A stretch of 64,000 nt of DNA from Gordonia polyisoprenivorans NBRC 16320 = JCM 10675 (lineage in GTDB: Bacteria; Actinomycetota; Actinomycetes; Mycobacteriales; Mycobacteriaceae). Position numbers and translations under genes: made by a program. A model generated the notes under the pieces. The model did no database searches. It saw only the letters and a list, made by a program, of their open reading frames with translations, and was not told the DNA's origin. Below, in pieces: positions 50,462 through 58,687 of this stretch; the stretch's first letter is position 1, and every line of letters begins with the position of its first letter. The DNA lies in NCBI RefSeq assembly GCF_000241325.1, contig NZ_BAEI01000064.1, positions 1 through 64,000 on the forward strand. The letters are read 5' to 3'.

Positions 50462-51619
50462 ATGACGGTGGTCCTGCTCGATCCGCTCCGCCCGGACATG
50501 ATCCCCGTACGCGCCCGCGCCCACCTGTCCGGCACCGTCTACGTCACCGAGGACGTCCCGACCACCGTGCTGTGGGACCTCGATCACTTCGAGCCGGTGT
50601 TCACCGAGGACGAGATCGCCGGGACGCTGCTGTCCACGGATCGGCACCATCCACTGGTGGCCGCGCGAATCGCGCAGGGAGACCAGGTGATCGCCGCGAC
50701 GATCCCGAGCGGCAGCGACCTGCTGCCCGCGGTCGCACTGATGGACACGTTGCGCCGCAACGGTCCGTGGGAGAGTCAACAGACCCATGCCTCGTTGCGA
50801 CGCTATCTCCTCGAGGAGGCCTACGAACTCCTCGACGCCATCGACGCGGGGGATCAGGCGAGCCTGCGGGAGGAGCTGGGAGACCTGTTGCTACAGGTCC
50901 TCTTTCATGCCCGGATCGCCGCCGATCATCCCACCGATCCCTTCGACATCGATGCGGTGGCACGCAGTTTCACCGAGAAGGTCAGCGGCCGCACGCCCGG
51001 TGTGCTGTCCGGTGCCCATGCCGACCTCGAGACACAGATCCGCGAGTGGGAGGAGCGCAAAGCCGCCGAGAAGAACCGCGGATCGGTACTCGACGGGATC
51101 GCCACCACGGCGCCGGCGCTGGCGTTGACCCAGAAGGTCCTCGAAAGGCTCACCGCCGCCGGATATCCGGTGCAGCGTATTGACCCGGCCGTACTCTCGG
51201 TGACCGTGACGGCCGGCGACGACAGCGTCGAGGACCAGGCGCGTCGCCGCACGCTGGACCTGATGGCCCAGGTTCGCGCTGTCGAGGAGCAAGCGGCACG
51301 TGACGGCGTGACCCTCGACGGCCCGGTCTCCTGGGCGGCCGTCCTCGACGAGACGGCAGGGCTTGACGGGACGGCCGTACCGGAATCCGGCGATGCGGAT
51401 GTGGCCGAACAGGAATCGCGCCGCGAACCCCCCGCCGAGGCCCGGACGGAGATCACCGACGAGATACCGGTGGTGACCGAGTCCGCCGACGACGAGGTAG
51501 GTGAATCGGTGGCGCCCGATGAATCGGGCCCGTCGGGTGCGCGCGTCGCCGTCGAGGTCTCCGAGGAGGAGATCATCGACGTCGAGGTCGTCGACACGAC
51601 CGAACCCCCCACGCACTGA
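50462..51619 (+). CDS. mazG: nucleoside triphosphate pyrophosphohydrolase MazG, with acidic tail
   Basis: Hydrolyses (d)NTPs to monophosphates and PPi, including oxidised nucleotides in mycobacteria. The 385-residue protein has an N-terminal actinobacterial extension starting MTVVLLDPLRP, the same start as mycobacterial MazG. The catalytic domain (about 85-205) carries LLEEAYELLDAI and LREELGDLLLQVLFHARIA with the metal-binding EExxE and ExxD. A roughly 100-residue Glu/Asp/Val-rich tail follows. ATG 50462 has GAAAGG 8-9 bases upstream. Order mfd-mazG is conserved. Confidence 0.93.
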   Translation: MTVVLLDPLRPDMIPVRARAHLSGTVYVTEDVPTTVLWDLDHFEPVFTEDEIAGTLLSTDRHHPLVAARIAQGDQVIAATIPSGSDLLPAVALMDTLRRNGPWESQQTHASLRRYLLEEAYELLDAIDAGDQASLREELGDLLLQVLFHARIAADHPTDPFDIDAVARSFTEKVSGRTPGVLSGAHADLETQIREWEERKAAEKNRGSVLDGIATTAPALALTQKVLERLTAAGYPVQRIDPAVLSVTVTAGDDSVEDQARRRTLDLMAQVRAVEEQAARDGVTLDGPVSWAAVLDETAGLDGTAVPESGDADVAEQESRREPPAEARTEITDEIPVVTESADDEVGESVAPDESGPSGARVAVEVSEEEIIDVEVVDTTEPPTH

Positions 51620-51641
51620 CCGCCGCGCGCGCCGGCCGGCC

Positions 51642-52367
51642 TCACCCGCGTTCGTCGCCGGTCATCGTGTTCATGATCGAGAACGTCACCTGGTCGGGGC
51701 GATAACGGTCGTCGGAGTACTCGAACGGTCGGCCCTGCGGGTCGTAACTGGTGCGCCGCTCTCGCAGGAGCGGTGCCCCCGAATCGATCTGGAGTGCTTC
51801 GGCGTCGGTGGCATCGGCGGCAACGGCGTCGAGTTCGTGACGCATCGAGGCGAACTGCACTCCCTCGTCCACGAGATGATCGGTGATCGACCCCTTGTCG
51901 GGATCGAAGTCGAACAAGCTCGCCCCGACATCGGTGGTGAAGCGGCTGCGCTCCAGCAGTGCCGGAATGCCGTCGAGGGTGCGCAGGCGGACCACCTCGA
52001 TCAAGAAGTCGTCGACCCCGATCTGCAACGCCTCGGCGATCTCGGCGGTCACCCGGGTGCGGGCCACACTGATCGTGTGGTTACCCGGTTCCCGGCCGGT
52101 GGTCAGCGCCCATTGCGAGAACGGGGTGAACGACGACAATGTCTGCGTCGGGGAGTGCGGTCGTCGTACGCGCGCCGGTCGTCCGCGGGTCGTGTAGATG
52201 AACCCCTCGGTCCGTAACTTGTAGAGCGCCTGCCGAATCGGGCCGCGCGAGACCTGCCATTGATCCATCAGAACGGTCTCCGGCGGCAACTCGTCGCCGG
52301 GTTGATAGGTGCCGTCAACGATCTGGTGGCGCAGCGCCTCGTAGATCTCTTGATATCTCGGGGACAC
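51642..52367 (-). CDS. GntR/HutC-family regulator (UTRA domain), likely of the phosphonate cassette
   Basis: A 241-residue regulator. The N-terminal winged HTH (YQEIYEALRHQIVDGTYQPGDELPPETVLMDQWQVSRGPIRQALYKL-type sequence, residues about 4-70) is followed by a UTRA effector domain (LLERSRFTTDVG, LRERRTSYDPQGRPFEYSDDRYRPDQ). GTG 52367 follows GGAGG at 7 bases. The product groups by plan with PhnF-like regulators and lies at the 3' end of the cassette; its ligand would be a phosphonate or pathway intermediate. Confidence 0.88.
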   Translation of the reverse strand: MSPRYQEIYEALRHQIVDGTYQPGDELPPETVLMDQWQVSRGPIRQALYKLRTEGFIYTTRGRPARVRRPHSPTQTLSSFTPFSQWALTTGREPGNHTISVARTRVTAEIAEALQIGVDDFLIEVVRLRTLDGIPALLERSRFTTDVGASLFDFDPDKGSITDHLVDEGVQFASMRHELDAVAADATDAEALQIDSGAPLLRERRTSYDPQGRPFEYSDDRYRPDQVTFSIMNTMTGDERG

Positions 52368-52423
52368 CGCCACCTCCGCTTGTGACCACACTGCACCGTT
52401 CCTGGGCACTGTACTACTTCTCG

Positions 52424-52434
52424 ACTTGTGTACC
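52424..52434 (-). promoter_or_regulatory. candidate GntR-binding motif upstream of the regulator gene
   Basis: On the coding strand the motif reads GGTACACAAGT, matching GGTATACAACT upstream of the FAD oxidoreductase gene at 9 of 11 positions. It lies 57 bases before the regulator start and fits autoregulation. PhnF-type sites known to me (TGGTATAGACCA) look similar. Confidence 0.4.
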
Positions 52435-52479
52435 TACCTTATTTTCGGGATTGCGGTATGCGGCGGCGGCCCCGACGGA

Positions 52480-53856
52480 TCACTCGTTGCTGGGAACGCG
52501 ATTCCAGTGCCGAGCCAGGATGACCGCCGCGATCGCGGCAGCGCCGGCGAATCCGTAGAACAGTGCCGTCGTCCCGAGGTACCCGGGTAACAGGCCGCCG
52601 AAGATGGCGCCCACCGAACCGCATCCGTTGATGATCCCGGTTGCGGCCCCGGCATGCTTGGACGTGCCGAAGTCGACGGCCGAGACACACGACACCATGG
52701 CGTCGGCGCCGTAGAGGGTCAGGCCGATGACGGCGAGCACGGCGACCATGATCCACACGTTCCCGGTGGCCGTGAGCGGGGTGAACAGGACCAGCGCGGC
52801 GATCAGGATGCACAGCGACAGCACGCAGGCCGGAATTCGCTTGGCGTGGAAGACCCGGTCGGAGAGGAATCCGAACAGGATCGGCGCCGCGACACCGGCA
52901 ACCCCGAAGGCGACGGGGATGGTGATGGCCTCCAGGTTGGACGCGTGGGTCAGGCGCTCGGCGACGATCACCGGGCCCCACAACAGGATTGCGTACCGAG
53001 CGGGCTTGAGTAGGAAGTAGGTGGCGCCGAGGGTGAGCACCATCGAGTTGCCGAGCACGGCGCGGTAGTTCTGCCATCCCGACGAGGAGATCTCCCGCGC
53101 CATCTCGTGTTCGTCGTCGGTGACTTCACCGACCGGGGCGGGTTCTCCCATGGCGGAGCGGAATTCCTCGATCTCGGGCAGTCCCACCTCCGACGGCGCG
53201 TTGCGCTGCAGCCGCCAGGTTGCCACGGCGACGATGAGGACGACCACCGCGCCGGCGAAGAACGCCACCCGCCAACTGTCGAAGATGCTGTAGGCGATCC
53301 ACCCCAGGAACGGTGCCGCGGCCAGACCGCCGAAAGCGTAGTTGGTGGACCACAATCCGAGAATCCGTCCGCGCTCGGCGATGGTGAAGAACTTGGCCAT
53401 GTTGGTCAGGGTTCCCGACCAACCGGTCGATTGCGCCAGACCCTGCATGACCATCAACGGCACGAGGAACAGCAGCGCCGGAAGCAGTCCCATGAAGACG
53501 GCGGCGAACGCCGAGGCGACGAGTCCGCCGAGTAGCACACGACGCGGGCCGATGCGATCCGACAAGGCGCCCCAGACGAATTGGCCGCAGGCGTAGGCAG
53601 TGAGATACACCGCGTCGAGGTTGGCCAGTACCTCCTTGGACAGACTCGTCGAGAGAATCGGGTCCTCGAGGATGCCGAGTTTGGCGACCGAGAACGCCTG
53701 GCGGGTGAAATAGAACCCGGCGTAGATGATCCAAGTGATCGCGAAGATCTGGATGCGCCAACGCCGGTAGCTTCCGGTGATGTCGGTGGTTGCGGTGATC
53801 GTGGTGTCGGCCACAGACTGTGATCCGGTGGTGGTCGAGCGTGGGGTGGGAGACAT
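52480..53856 (-). CDS. MFS transporter, organophosphate:phosphate antiporter (OPA, GlpT-like) family
   Basis: A 458-residue 12-TM transporter. The N-terminal RWRIQIFAITWIIYAGFYFTRQAFSVA is the OPA signature region (Y-x-x-Y-x-x-R type), followed by GALSDRIGPRRVLLGG, QGLAQSTGWSGTLTNMAKFF and RGRILGLWSTNYAFGG, as in GlpT, UhpT and PgtP. Its position between the GntR and HAD genes suggests it imports a phosphonate or organophosphate in exchange for phosphate. ATG 53856; a 380-base leader precedes it. Confidence 0.9.
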   Translation of the reverse strand: MSPTPRSTTTGSQSVADTTITATTDITGSYRRWRIQIFAITWIIYAGFYFTRQAFSVAKLGILEDPILSTSLSKEVLANLDAVYLTAYACGQFVWGALSDRIGPRRVLLGGLVASAFAAVFMGLLPALLFLVPLMVMQGLAQSTGWSGTLTNMAKFFTIAERGRILGLWSTNYAFGGLAAAPFLGWIAYSIFDSWRVAFFAGAVVVLIVAVATWRLQRNAPSEVGLPEIEEFRSAMGEPAPVGEVTDDEHEMAREISSSGWQNYRAVLGNSMVLTLGATYFLLKPARYAILLWGPVIVAERLTHASNLEAITIPVAFGVAGVAAPILFGFLSDRVFHAKRIPACVLSLCILIAALVLFTPLTATGNVWIMVAVLAVIGLTLYGADAMVSCVSAVDFGTSKHAGAATGIINGCGSVGAIFGGLLPGYLGTTALFYGFAGAAAIAAVILARHWNRVPSNE

Positions 53857-54236
53857 GGCGTCCTTCGGGTGGACGGGGCGAACACATGGTGCGCACGCCA
53901 AGGTGGGTGGCACGCTGAACGCGTGAGAAATCGGGAGATGCGCTGTGCGCGATATCGACGCAGCGACGACGATGCGTCGACAGGTGCCGTGGGTGGGCCG
54001 GGATGCCGCGCGGACGGGCGGCGATCAGACCGGCGTGGGATGGATGTCCCGGGCGGGTTCGTCGGCGGGAAACCGCGAACCCGCCCTCGGGATCCCGGCC
54101 GCGGTAGGCGGCCCGATCAAGGAAGGGAACACCCTTCGTGGACTCGTGGTCCAGGCGGTCAAACTCGGAACTGGTTGGGGAAGCCCGACGACAGGTCGTC
54201 GGGAGGGTCTGCGTGCTTCTGCGAAGCGTCGAGGTG
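53857..54236. other. 380-base leader between HAD and transporter genes, with a strong hairpin
   Basis: No gene is convincing on either strand. GGGCGGGTTCG (54051-54061) pairs perfectly with CGAACCCGCCC (54076-54086), with inner CGG/CCG pairs; a smaller aaggg/ccctt stem lies at about 54122-54138. The hairpin could terminate the FAD-HAD message or act in the 5' leader of the transporter. I could not match it to a known riboswitch class. Confidence 0.5.
54051..54086 (-). terminator. 11-bp perfect stem after the HAD gene
   Basis: Stem GGGCGGGTTCG/CGAACCCGCCC with a 14-base loop. It is 150 bases past the HAD stop, so attenuator or leader structure are alternatives to a simple terminator. Confidence 0.5.
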
Positions 54237-54920
54237 TTACCGGCGGATCAGACCTCCCAGATCGGCGACGCTGTCGACGACTTCGTGCGCGCCCGCGGCT
54301 CGCAGTGCCTCGGCGTCGTGGGCCCCGGAGAGCACTCCGACGACGAGGCCGGCGCCGGCGCGGAGTCCGGTCGTGACGTCGGACGCGGTGTCGCCGACCA
54401 CCATCATGGCCTCGACGGCGCTGGTGCGGGTCTTGATCAGGGCGGCCAGCGGCATGTCGGGGTGGGGGCGGCCACGGAGTTCCTCGCCGGGGCAGAGGAC
54501 GACGTCGGCGATGTCGTTCCAGCCGAGTGCCTCGAGGATGGCTTCCTGGGTCTGCTGCGCGAAACCGGTGGTGAGAGCGATCTTCACGCCGATCTCACGG
54601 CACTGTGAGAACAGTTCCTCGGCGCCGGGCATCGGTGAACACCGGCCCTCGCCGACGAGCTGGGCATAGGTCCGTTCGAACTCCTTGTTCGCCGACTGCG
54701 CCTGTTCCTCGTTGCCCTTGGTGAGGTGGCGGAACACGGTGATTTTCGACTGCCCCATGGTCTCGGAGACGTAGTCGAGCATCGCCGCGCGGTCCGCGTC
54801 GGTGCGCGACAGCCCGGCGTGCTCGTCGGCGGCGCGGAAGCTCGCGATCACGAGTCCTTCGTCGGCGACGGTGGTGCCCGCCATGTCGAAGACGATGAGT
54901 TCGGTGGGGAGAGTGGACAT
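54237..54920 (-). CDS. phosphonatase-like HAD hydrolase (PhnX-like)
   Basis: A 227-residue HAD protein. The nucleophile motif is FDMAGTT with Asp12. MGQSK places Lys59 where PhnX of Bacillus has its Schiff-base lysine (MGLLK, from memory). Motif II is LTTGF and the late motif is GDTASDVTTG. This fits cleavage of the C-P bond of phosphonoacetaldehyde or a close analogue to acetaldehyde and phosphate. It is shorter than classic PhnX (about 265), as in the PhnX-like group (TIGR03351, from memory). ATG 54920; it is 62 bases after the FAD oxidoreductase gene. Confidence 0.85.
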   Translation of the reverse strand: MSTLPTELIVFDMAGTTVADEGLVIASFRAADEHAGLSRTDADRAAMLDYVSETMGQSKITVFRHLTKGNEEQAQSANKEFERTYAQLVGEGRCSPMPGAEELFSQCREIGVKIALTTGFAQQTQEAILEALGWNDIADVVLCPGEELRGRPHPDMPLAALIKTRTSAVEAMMVVGDTASDVTTGLRAGAGLVVGVLSGAHDAEALRAAGAHEVVDSVADLGGLIRR

Positions 54921-54982
54921 GTGGGTATTGCTCCTTTGTTTTCGAGGGCCGGCGAAGTGCCGGTCGTGGTCGGTGCTGAGGC

Positions 54983-56134
54983 TCAGACGGCGAAACTGGT
55001 CGACGGATCGAATGCGGCGGTGACGCTGGACTCGGCGAGACCCATGCAGGTGGTCATGCCGATTCCGGTGGTGACGGTGACGATGTGGGTGCCGGGAAGT
55101 GGTTCGCGCAGCAGGAATTCGCGGCCGGGTGCGCTCGCATACACACCCTGCCAGCGCTCGATCACGTCGATGCTGTTGACCCCGAACAACTCTCGGGTGA
55201 CCTCGAGGAGGCATGTGAATCCGTCCTCGCCCTGGAACGGCGATTCGGTGACCTCGCGGAGGTGGGTGTCGCCGATCAACAGGGTGCCGTCGGGTTGGGG
55301 CGTGTACATCTGGTGGAGGTCGAGTGCGGTGTATTCGGGGTGGGCGGTGTGCAGCCGTTGGGCGACCCGGTGCAGCGACGGCATGGTCTCGAAACCGCTG
55401 TAGCGCAACAGCGACCACCCGGTGAACAGGGGCGTGGTCAGCGGGAAGCGGGTCGGCACAGCGGCTTTGATCATGTGCAGGCGGCACCGTTGCAGGTTGA
55501 TGTCTTCGGCGACCTCGGGGAAGAGTCGATCGATGTCGTGATTCACCGTGATGAAGGTGGTACCGGCGCGCAGTTCACCCCGGGAGGTGCGGACCAGTCC
55601 GGTGTCGAAAGAGGTTGCTGCGGTGCGCCAGAAGAAGCTGACGCCCTGCGTCTCGAGCCATGCGGCGAGTTGTGGGGCGGCGGTACGTGGGTCGACCTGG
55701 AGATCTGCCGGCAGGTGCATGCCGCCGACCACGCCGTTGGCGGCGGCCGGAACCCGGTCGAGGACCGTGTCGCGGTCGAGGAGCACCGCTGCGGACTCCC
55801 CGCGTGCCTGTGCGAACTCATTCATCACGGCCAGTTCGTCGGCGTGCCGGGCCAGGACGGTGGTGCCGGTCGGCGCCGCCCAGAATCCGGCCTTCCCGGC
55901 GAGGTCGAGCCAGTGGCGGCGTCCGGCACGCGCGTAGTCCAGTGCTTGCCCGGACTGGGCGGTCATGCATGCGTGACCGAAGTTGCGGACCGACGCGCCT
56001 GCGATTCGATCATTGTGCTCGACGACGGCGACCGAGAGCCCGCGTCGTAGTGCGTGATAAGCGTGGGCGAGGCCGACGATGCCGGCTCCGACGACAACGA
56101 CGTCGTAGGAGGTGCGTGGTGTGATCATGGTCAT
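54983..56134 (-). CDS. FAD-dependent oxidoreductase of phosphonate operons (TIGR03364-like)
   Basis: A 383-residue DAO-fold flavoprotein with VVVVGAGIVGLAHAYHALRRG (residues 11-31) and VVEHNDRIAGASVRNFGHACMT. Members of this group, found beside PhnX-like hydrolases, are thought to oxidise aminoethylphosphonate derivatives to the aldehyde. That gives a route: amine oxidation here, C-P cleavage by the HAD enzyme. The ATG at 56134 follows GGGAAG; ATG 56128 is possible. It is the first gene of the cassette; a candidate GntR site lies about 47 bases upstream. Confidence 0.82.
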   Translation of the reverse strand: MTMITPRTSYDVVVVGAGIVGLAHAYHALRRGLSVAVVEHNDRIAGASVRNFGHACMTAQSGQALDYARAGRRHWLDLAGKAGFWAAPTGTTVLARHADELAVMNEFAQARGESAAVLLDRDTVLDRVPAAANGVVGGMHLPADLQVDPRTAAPQLAAWLETQGVSFFWRTAATSFDTGLVRTSRGELRAGTTFITVNHDIDRLFPEVAEDINLQRCRLHMIKAAVPTRFPLTTPLFTGWSLLRYSGFETMPSLHRVAQRLHTAHPEYTALDLHQMYTPQPDGTLLIGDTHLREVTESPFQGEDGFTCLLEVTRELFGVNSIDVIERWQGVYASAPGREFLLREPLPGTHIVTVTTGIGMTTCMGLAESSVTAAFDPSTSFAV

Positions 56135-56180
56135 AGCTTCCCGCTGGTGCCCTGCGATGTCAATACTTACTGAGAAGAAA

Positions 56181-56191
56181 GGTATACAACT
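56181..56191 (+). promoter_or_regulatory. candidate GntR operator upstream of the phosphonate cassette
   Basis: GGTATACAACT (within aggtatacaact, with a palindromic GTATAC core) matches the site upstream of the GntR gene. Its place in an AT-rich patch 47-57 bases before the first gene of the cassette fits repression. Confidence 0.45.
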
Positions 56192-56288
56192 AACGTTTCG
56201 GCGGGGCTACATGCGGTAAGCGTGGGGTTACGAGATCGGGAACATCCGTCGCTGGACGGCGGACGTGTCAGGAGGAGCCGACGCCCAG

Positions 56289-56398
56289 TCAGGCTTTGAG
56301 ATCGGGGTAGCGGCGGTGCGGCTCCGGACGGTCGTCGCCGTAGAGGCCGTCGTCGACGATACGGCCGCGCAGGCGCACCGCACGTGGTGAGGGAGTGA
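56289..56398 (-). pseudogene. C-terminal fragment of an unidentified protein
   Basis: A frame of about 36 residues after a stop (RAVRLRGRIVDDG, LYGDDRPEPHRRYPDLKA, then TGA at 56289-56291) has strongly protein-like composition but no start. It reads like the tail of a lost gene. I cannot name the family. Confidence 0.4.
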
Positions 56399-56414
56399 GG
56401 GCTCAGCGAACGGC

Positions 56415-57000
56415 GTCGAGCGGCCAGTGCGATAACGGTCCGGGTCGAATCGAACAGGAACTCCAGTAGCGGCTTGGGCATCCCCATCTGCGTCGGATCG
56501 AAACCCGCAGGCGAGGTGGGGTGAATGAACACCACACTCCGGCGGCGGTCGAGCTCGTTCCGTAGCGGCAACGGGCCCGGATCATCCAGATAGGTTCCGT
56601 GCGCATTGGTTTCGATGCACACGCCCGCACAGCCGTCGAGGCCGGCGGTGTGGCGGGTCTCAGCGATCGCCGTACCCACATCGGGCAACGGCAAAGACGC
56701 GAAGTAATCGAATCGGTCGGGGTGTTCGGCATGCAGCGGAGCCATGAAGTCACCGACCTACCAGGCCAGGTCACGGGCCTGCGCGTCGTCGCCGAAATGC
56801 ACACCGGGTGACGAGATCGACAGCACCGACCGGCCGATGCCGACCGACTCCATCATGTCCAGATGCGCACGCGGTGACCAGTCCGGCCAACCCGGCATCG
56901 CATCGGGGACACGGTGTCCCGAGGCGATGGTCGTCTGGACGTATCAGTCGGGCAGTGCGTGCGCGTGGACATCGACGATCCTGGGTGCCGGACCCCGGAC
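56415..57000 (-). pseudogene. amidohydrolase (ACMSD-like) pseudogene with two nonsense codons
   Basis: One frame reads RIVDVHAHALPD, a TGA at 56944-56946, then YVQTTIASGHRVPDAMPGWP and MMESVGIGRSVLSISSPGV, a TAG at 56758-56760, then HPDRFDYFASLPLPDV, NAHGTYLDDPGPLPL and FIHPTSPAG. These are hallmark blocks of the amidohydrolase_2 family (metal HxH in VHAHA). Homology stops near 56415, about 195 residues in, while relatives have 290 or more. Two stops and a missing C-terminus make it clearly dead. Confidence 0.85.
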
Positions 57001-57024
57001 ACGGAGTGCTCAGGCATCGAGAGC

Positions 57025-57209
57025 TCAGGTGCGGTGGGCGAATCGGGCGAAGGCGGCGAGCGCATCGGGGTCGTCGACGGTGTCGGTGCCGATGATCTGC
57101 GCGAGCGGCCGACCCTGGATGAGCCGTTTGACGGGGACCTTCAGCTTCTTACCGGTCCGGGTAGGGGATGGCGTCGACGGCGATGGTGTCGTCGGGGGCG
57201 GCCAGCGTT
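57025..57209 (-). pseudogene. C-terminal fragment of acetoacetyl-CoA synthetase, frameshifted
   Basis: The minus strand encodes APDDTIAVDAIPY in one frame, then TRTGKKLKVPVKRLIQG and DDPDALAAFARF in the next, ending TGA at 57025-57027. This is the conserved C-terminus of acetoacetate-CoA ligases (GKKLEVPVKR block), split by a frameshift near 57155. The rest of the gene (about 600 codons) is absent: the upstream side is the intact MFS gene, whose stop lies at 57210. It marks a recombination joint. Confidence 0.75.
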
Positions 57210-58484
57210 TCAGTTCGTGACGACGGTCCGCTGGTCGTCGGAATGCGCTGGAAGCTCGCGTCTGTCACGAACACTCGGCGTCAGGACCAACGCGATCATG
57301 ACGAGCACAAGCGGTAGAGCGAGCGCTGTCCGGAGCCCGAAATGCTCGCCCAGAACACCGATTACCGGTGGTCCGGCCAAGAATGCAATGTAACCGATCG
57401 TCGAGACGACGCTGACACGAGCGGTGCTGTCGCGCCCGGACGCTCCTGCTGCCGAGAGTGTGACAGGAAACCCCAGCGACGCGCCGAGCCCCCACAAGAT
57501 GATCGCGACGACCACCATGGTCTGGTTGTCTGCAACCATCACGACCAATAGGCCCAACCCGCCGAATACCGCACTGATGGCGAGCACTATTGCCCGCGTT
57601 GCGTACGCGAGTACCCGATTGCCGGCGAATCTCCCGACAGTCATTCCCGCAGCGAAGACCGCGTAGCTCGCGGATCCCCAGCTGGCGTCAAATCCGTGTT
57701 CATCGACCATGATGAGGGGTAGCCAATCGTTGGCTGTTCCTTCGGCAAGTGCCATTGCCAGCACGATGACTCCGATCAGTACAAGTCGGACGTCTCGGGT
57801 CATGCTCGAAAGTGATTCGCTTGTCTGCGAGTCGCTTTGCTGGGCGGCTCGCCGGCGAATGCCTGTTCCGCCGGGTATGAATCGTGCTGCCACCAGCAGT
57901 CCCGCTCCAACGAGCAACCCGACGAGCAGCAGATGCCAGGTGACGGGGAAGCGCCAACTCGTGAAGGCGATTCCGACGCTGGCGCCCAGGACGGTACCCA
58001 GACTGAAGAACCCATGTAGCGCGGCGAGAACAGGTTTGCCGGTGTCCTTCTCGACCTGGGCTCCGTCGACATTGAGCGCGACCTCCACGCTACCGATGCC
58101 CAGTCCGTAGAAGCAGAGCCCCAACGCGACGAGCGCGCCGAGGTGTACTGCGGTGCCAAGGGCAACGACGGGCATGCTCACGGCGATGCAGCAGGTCCCG
58201 TTGACCGCCACGGAGCGTGTGCCGAATCGAGCAACCAGCGGACCTGCGGACAGGACACTGACCATCGAGCCGATAGACAACCCGAACAGGATCAGGCCCA
58301 TTTGTGCTGTTGACGCGTGAACCGCATCCCGAACATCCGGCGTTCGCGTGACCCACGAGGACAGCGCGATTCCCTGCACCAGGAAGAGAAGGAACAGTGA
58401 GAACCGGTGCCGGGTACCAGCGGTGAGAGGGGCGTCTCCCGTGTGCTCCGAGCGCCCCTGTCGTATTACGGCGAATCCAGGCAT
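57210..58484 (-). CDS. MFS transporter (YbjJ/FucP-like)
   Basis: A 424-residue 12-TM transporter with RFSLFLLFLVQGIALSSWVTRTPDVRDAV at the N-terminus, GPLVARFGTRSV (motif A-like), LNVDGAQVEKDTGKPVLAALHGFFSLG and AAGMTVGRFAGNR. These match the YbjJ-type group whose substrates are unknown. ATG 58484 lies 7 bases after TATCCT on the coding strand, so it is probably leaderless. It is divergent from the SDR/P450 cluster. Confidence 0.88.
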   Translation of the reverse strand: MPGFAVIRQGRSEHTGDAPLTAGTRHRFSLFLLFLVQGIALSSWVTRTPDVRDAVHASTAQMGLILFGLSIGSMVSVLSAGPLVARFGTRSVAVNGTCCIAVSMPVVALGTAVHLGALVALGLCFYGLGIGSVEVALNVDGAQVEKDTGKPVLAALHGFFSLGTVLGASVGIAFTSWRFPVTWHLLLVGLLVGAGLLVAARFIPGGTGIRRRAAQQSDSQTSESLSSMTRDVRLVLIGVIVLAMALAEGTANDWLPLIMVDEHGFDASWGSASYAVFAAGMTVGRFAGNRVLAYATRAIVLAISAVFGGLGLLVVMVADNQTMVVVAIILWGLGASLGFPVTLSAAGASGRDSTARVSVVSTIGYIAFLAGPPVIGVLGEHFGLRTALALPLVLVMIALVLTPSVRDRRELPAHSDDQRTVVTN

Positions 58485-58612
58485 GGCTCGAAGGATACTT
58501 TATGGTCGTTCATTAGGGGACGGAACGTTGTCCGATCGTTCCAGGGCCACTTTGAGCAGCTAATATAGTCCGCGTTCGGATCGCCAACACGCTAGCATGT
58601 TGCTCTGCTCGC

Positions 58613-58630
58613 TAACCTAAATTAAGGTAA
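58613..58630. promoter_or_regulatory. AT-rich near-palindrome upstream of the first SDR gene
   Basis: TAACCTAAATTAAGGTAA matches its own reverse complement at 14 of 18 positions and contains a TAAATT -10-like hexamer. A relative lies at 59762-59779 upstream of the permease gene, which suggests a shared regulator. Confidence 0.6.
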
Positions 58631-58687
58631 CGATAATTCGCGCAGTCACTATCAGTGACCGCCAATCCTCCACTGATCGGAGCAGAC

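Noticed and set aside
53945-54376. 144-codon plus-strand frame over the transporter leader
   Set aside because: It runs into the antisense of the HAD gene, has no recognisable domain and poor codon pattern; kept as non-coding leader.
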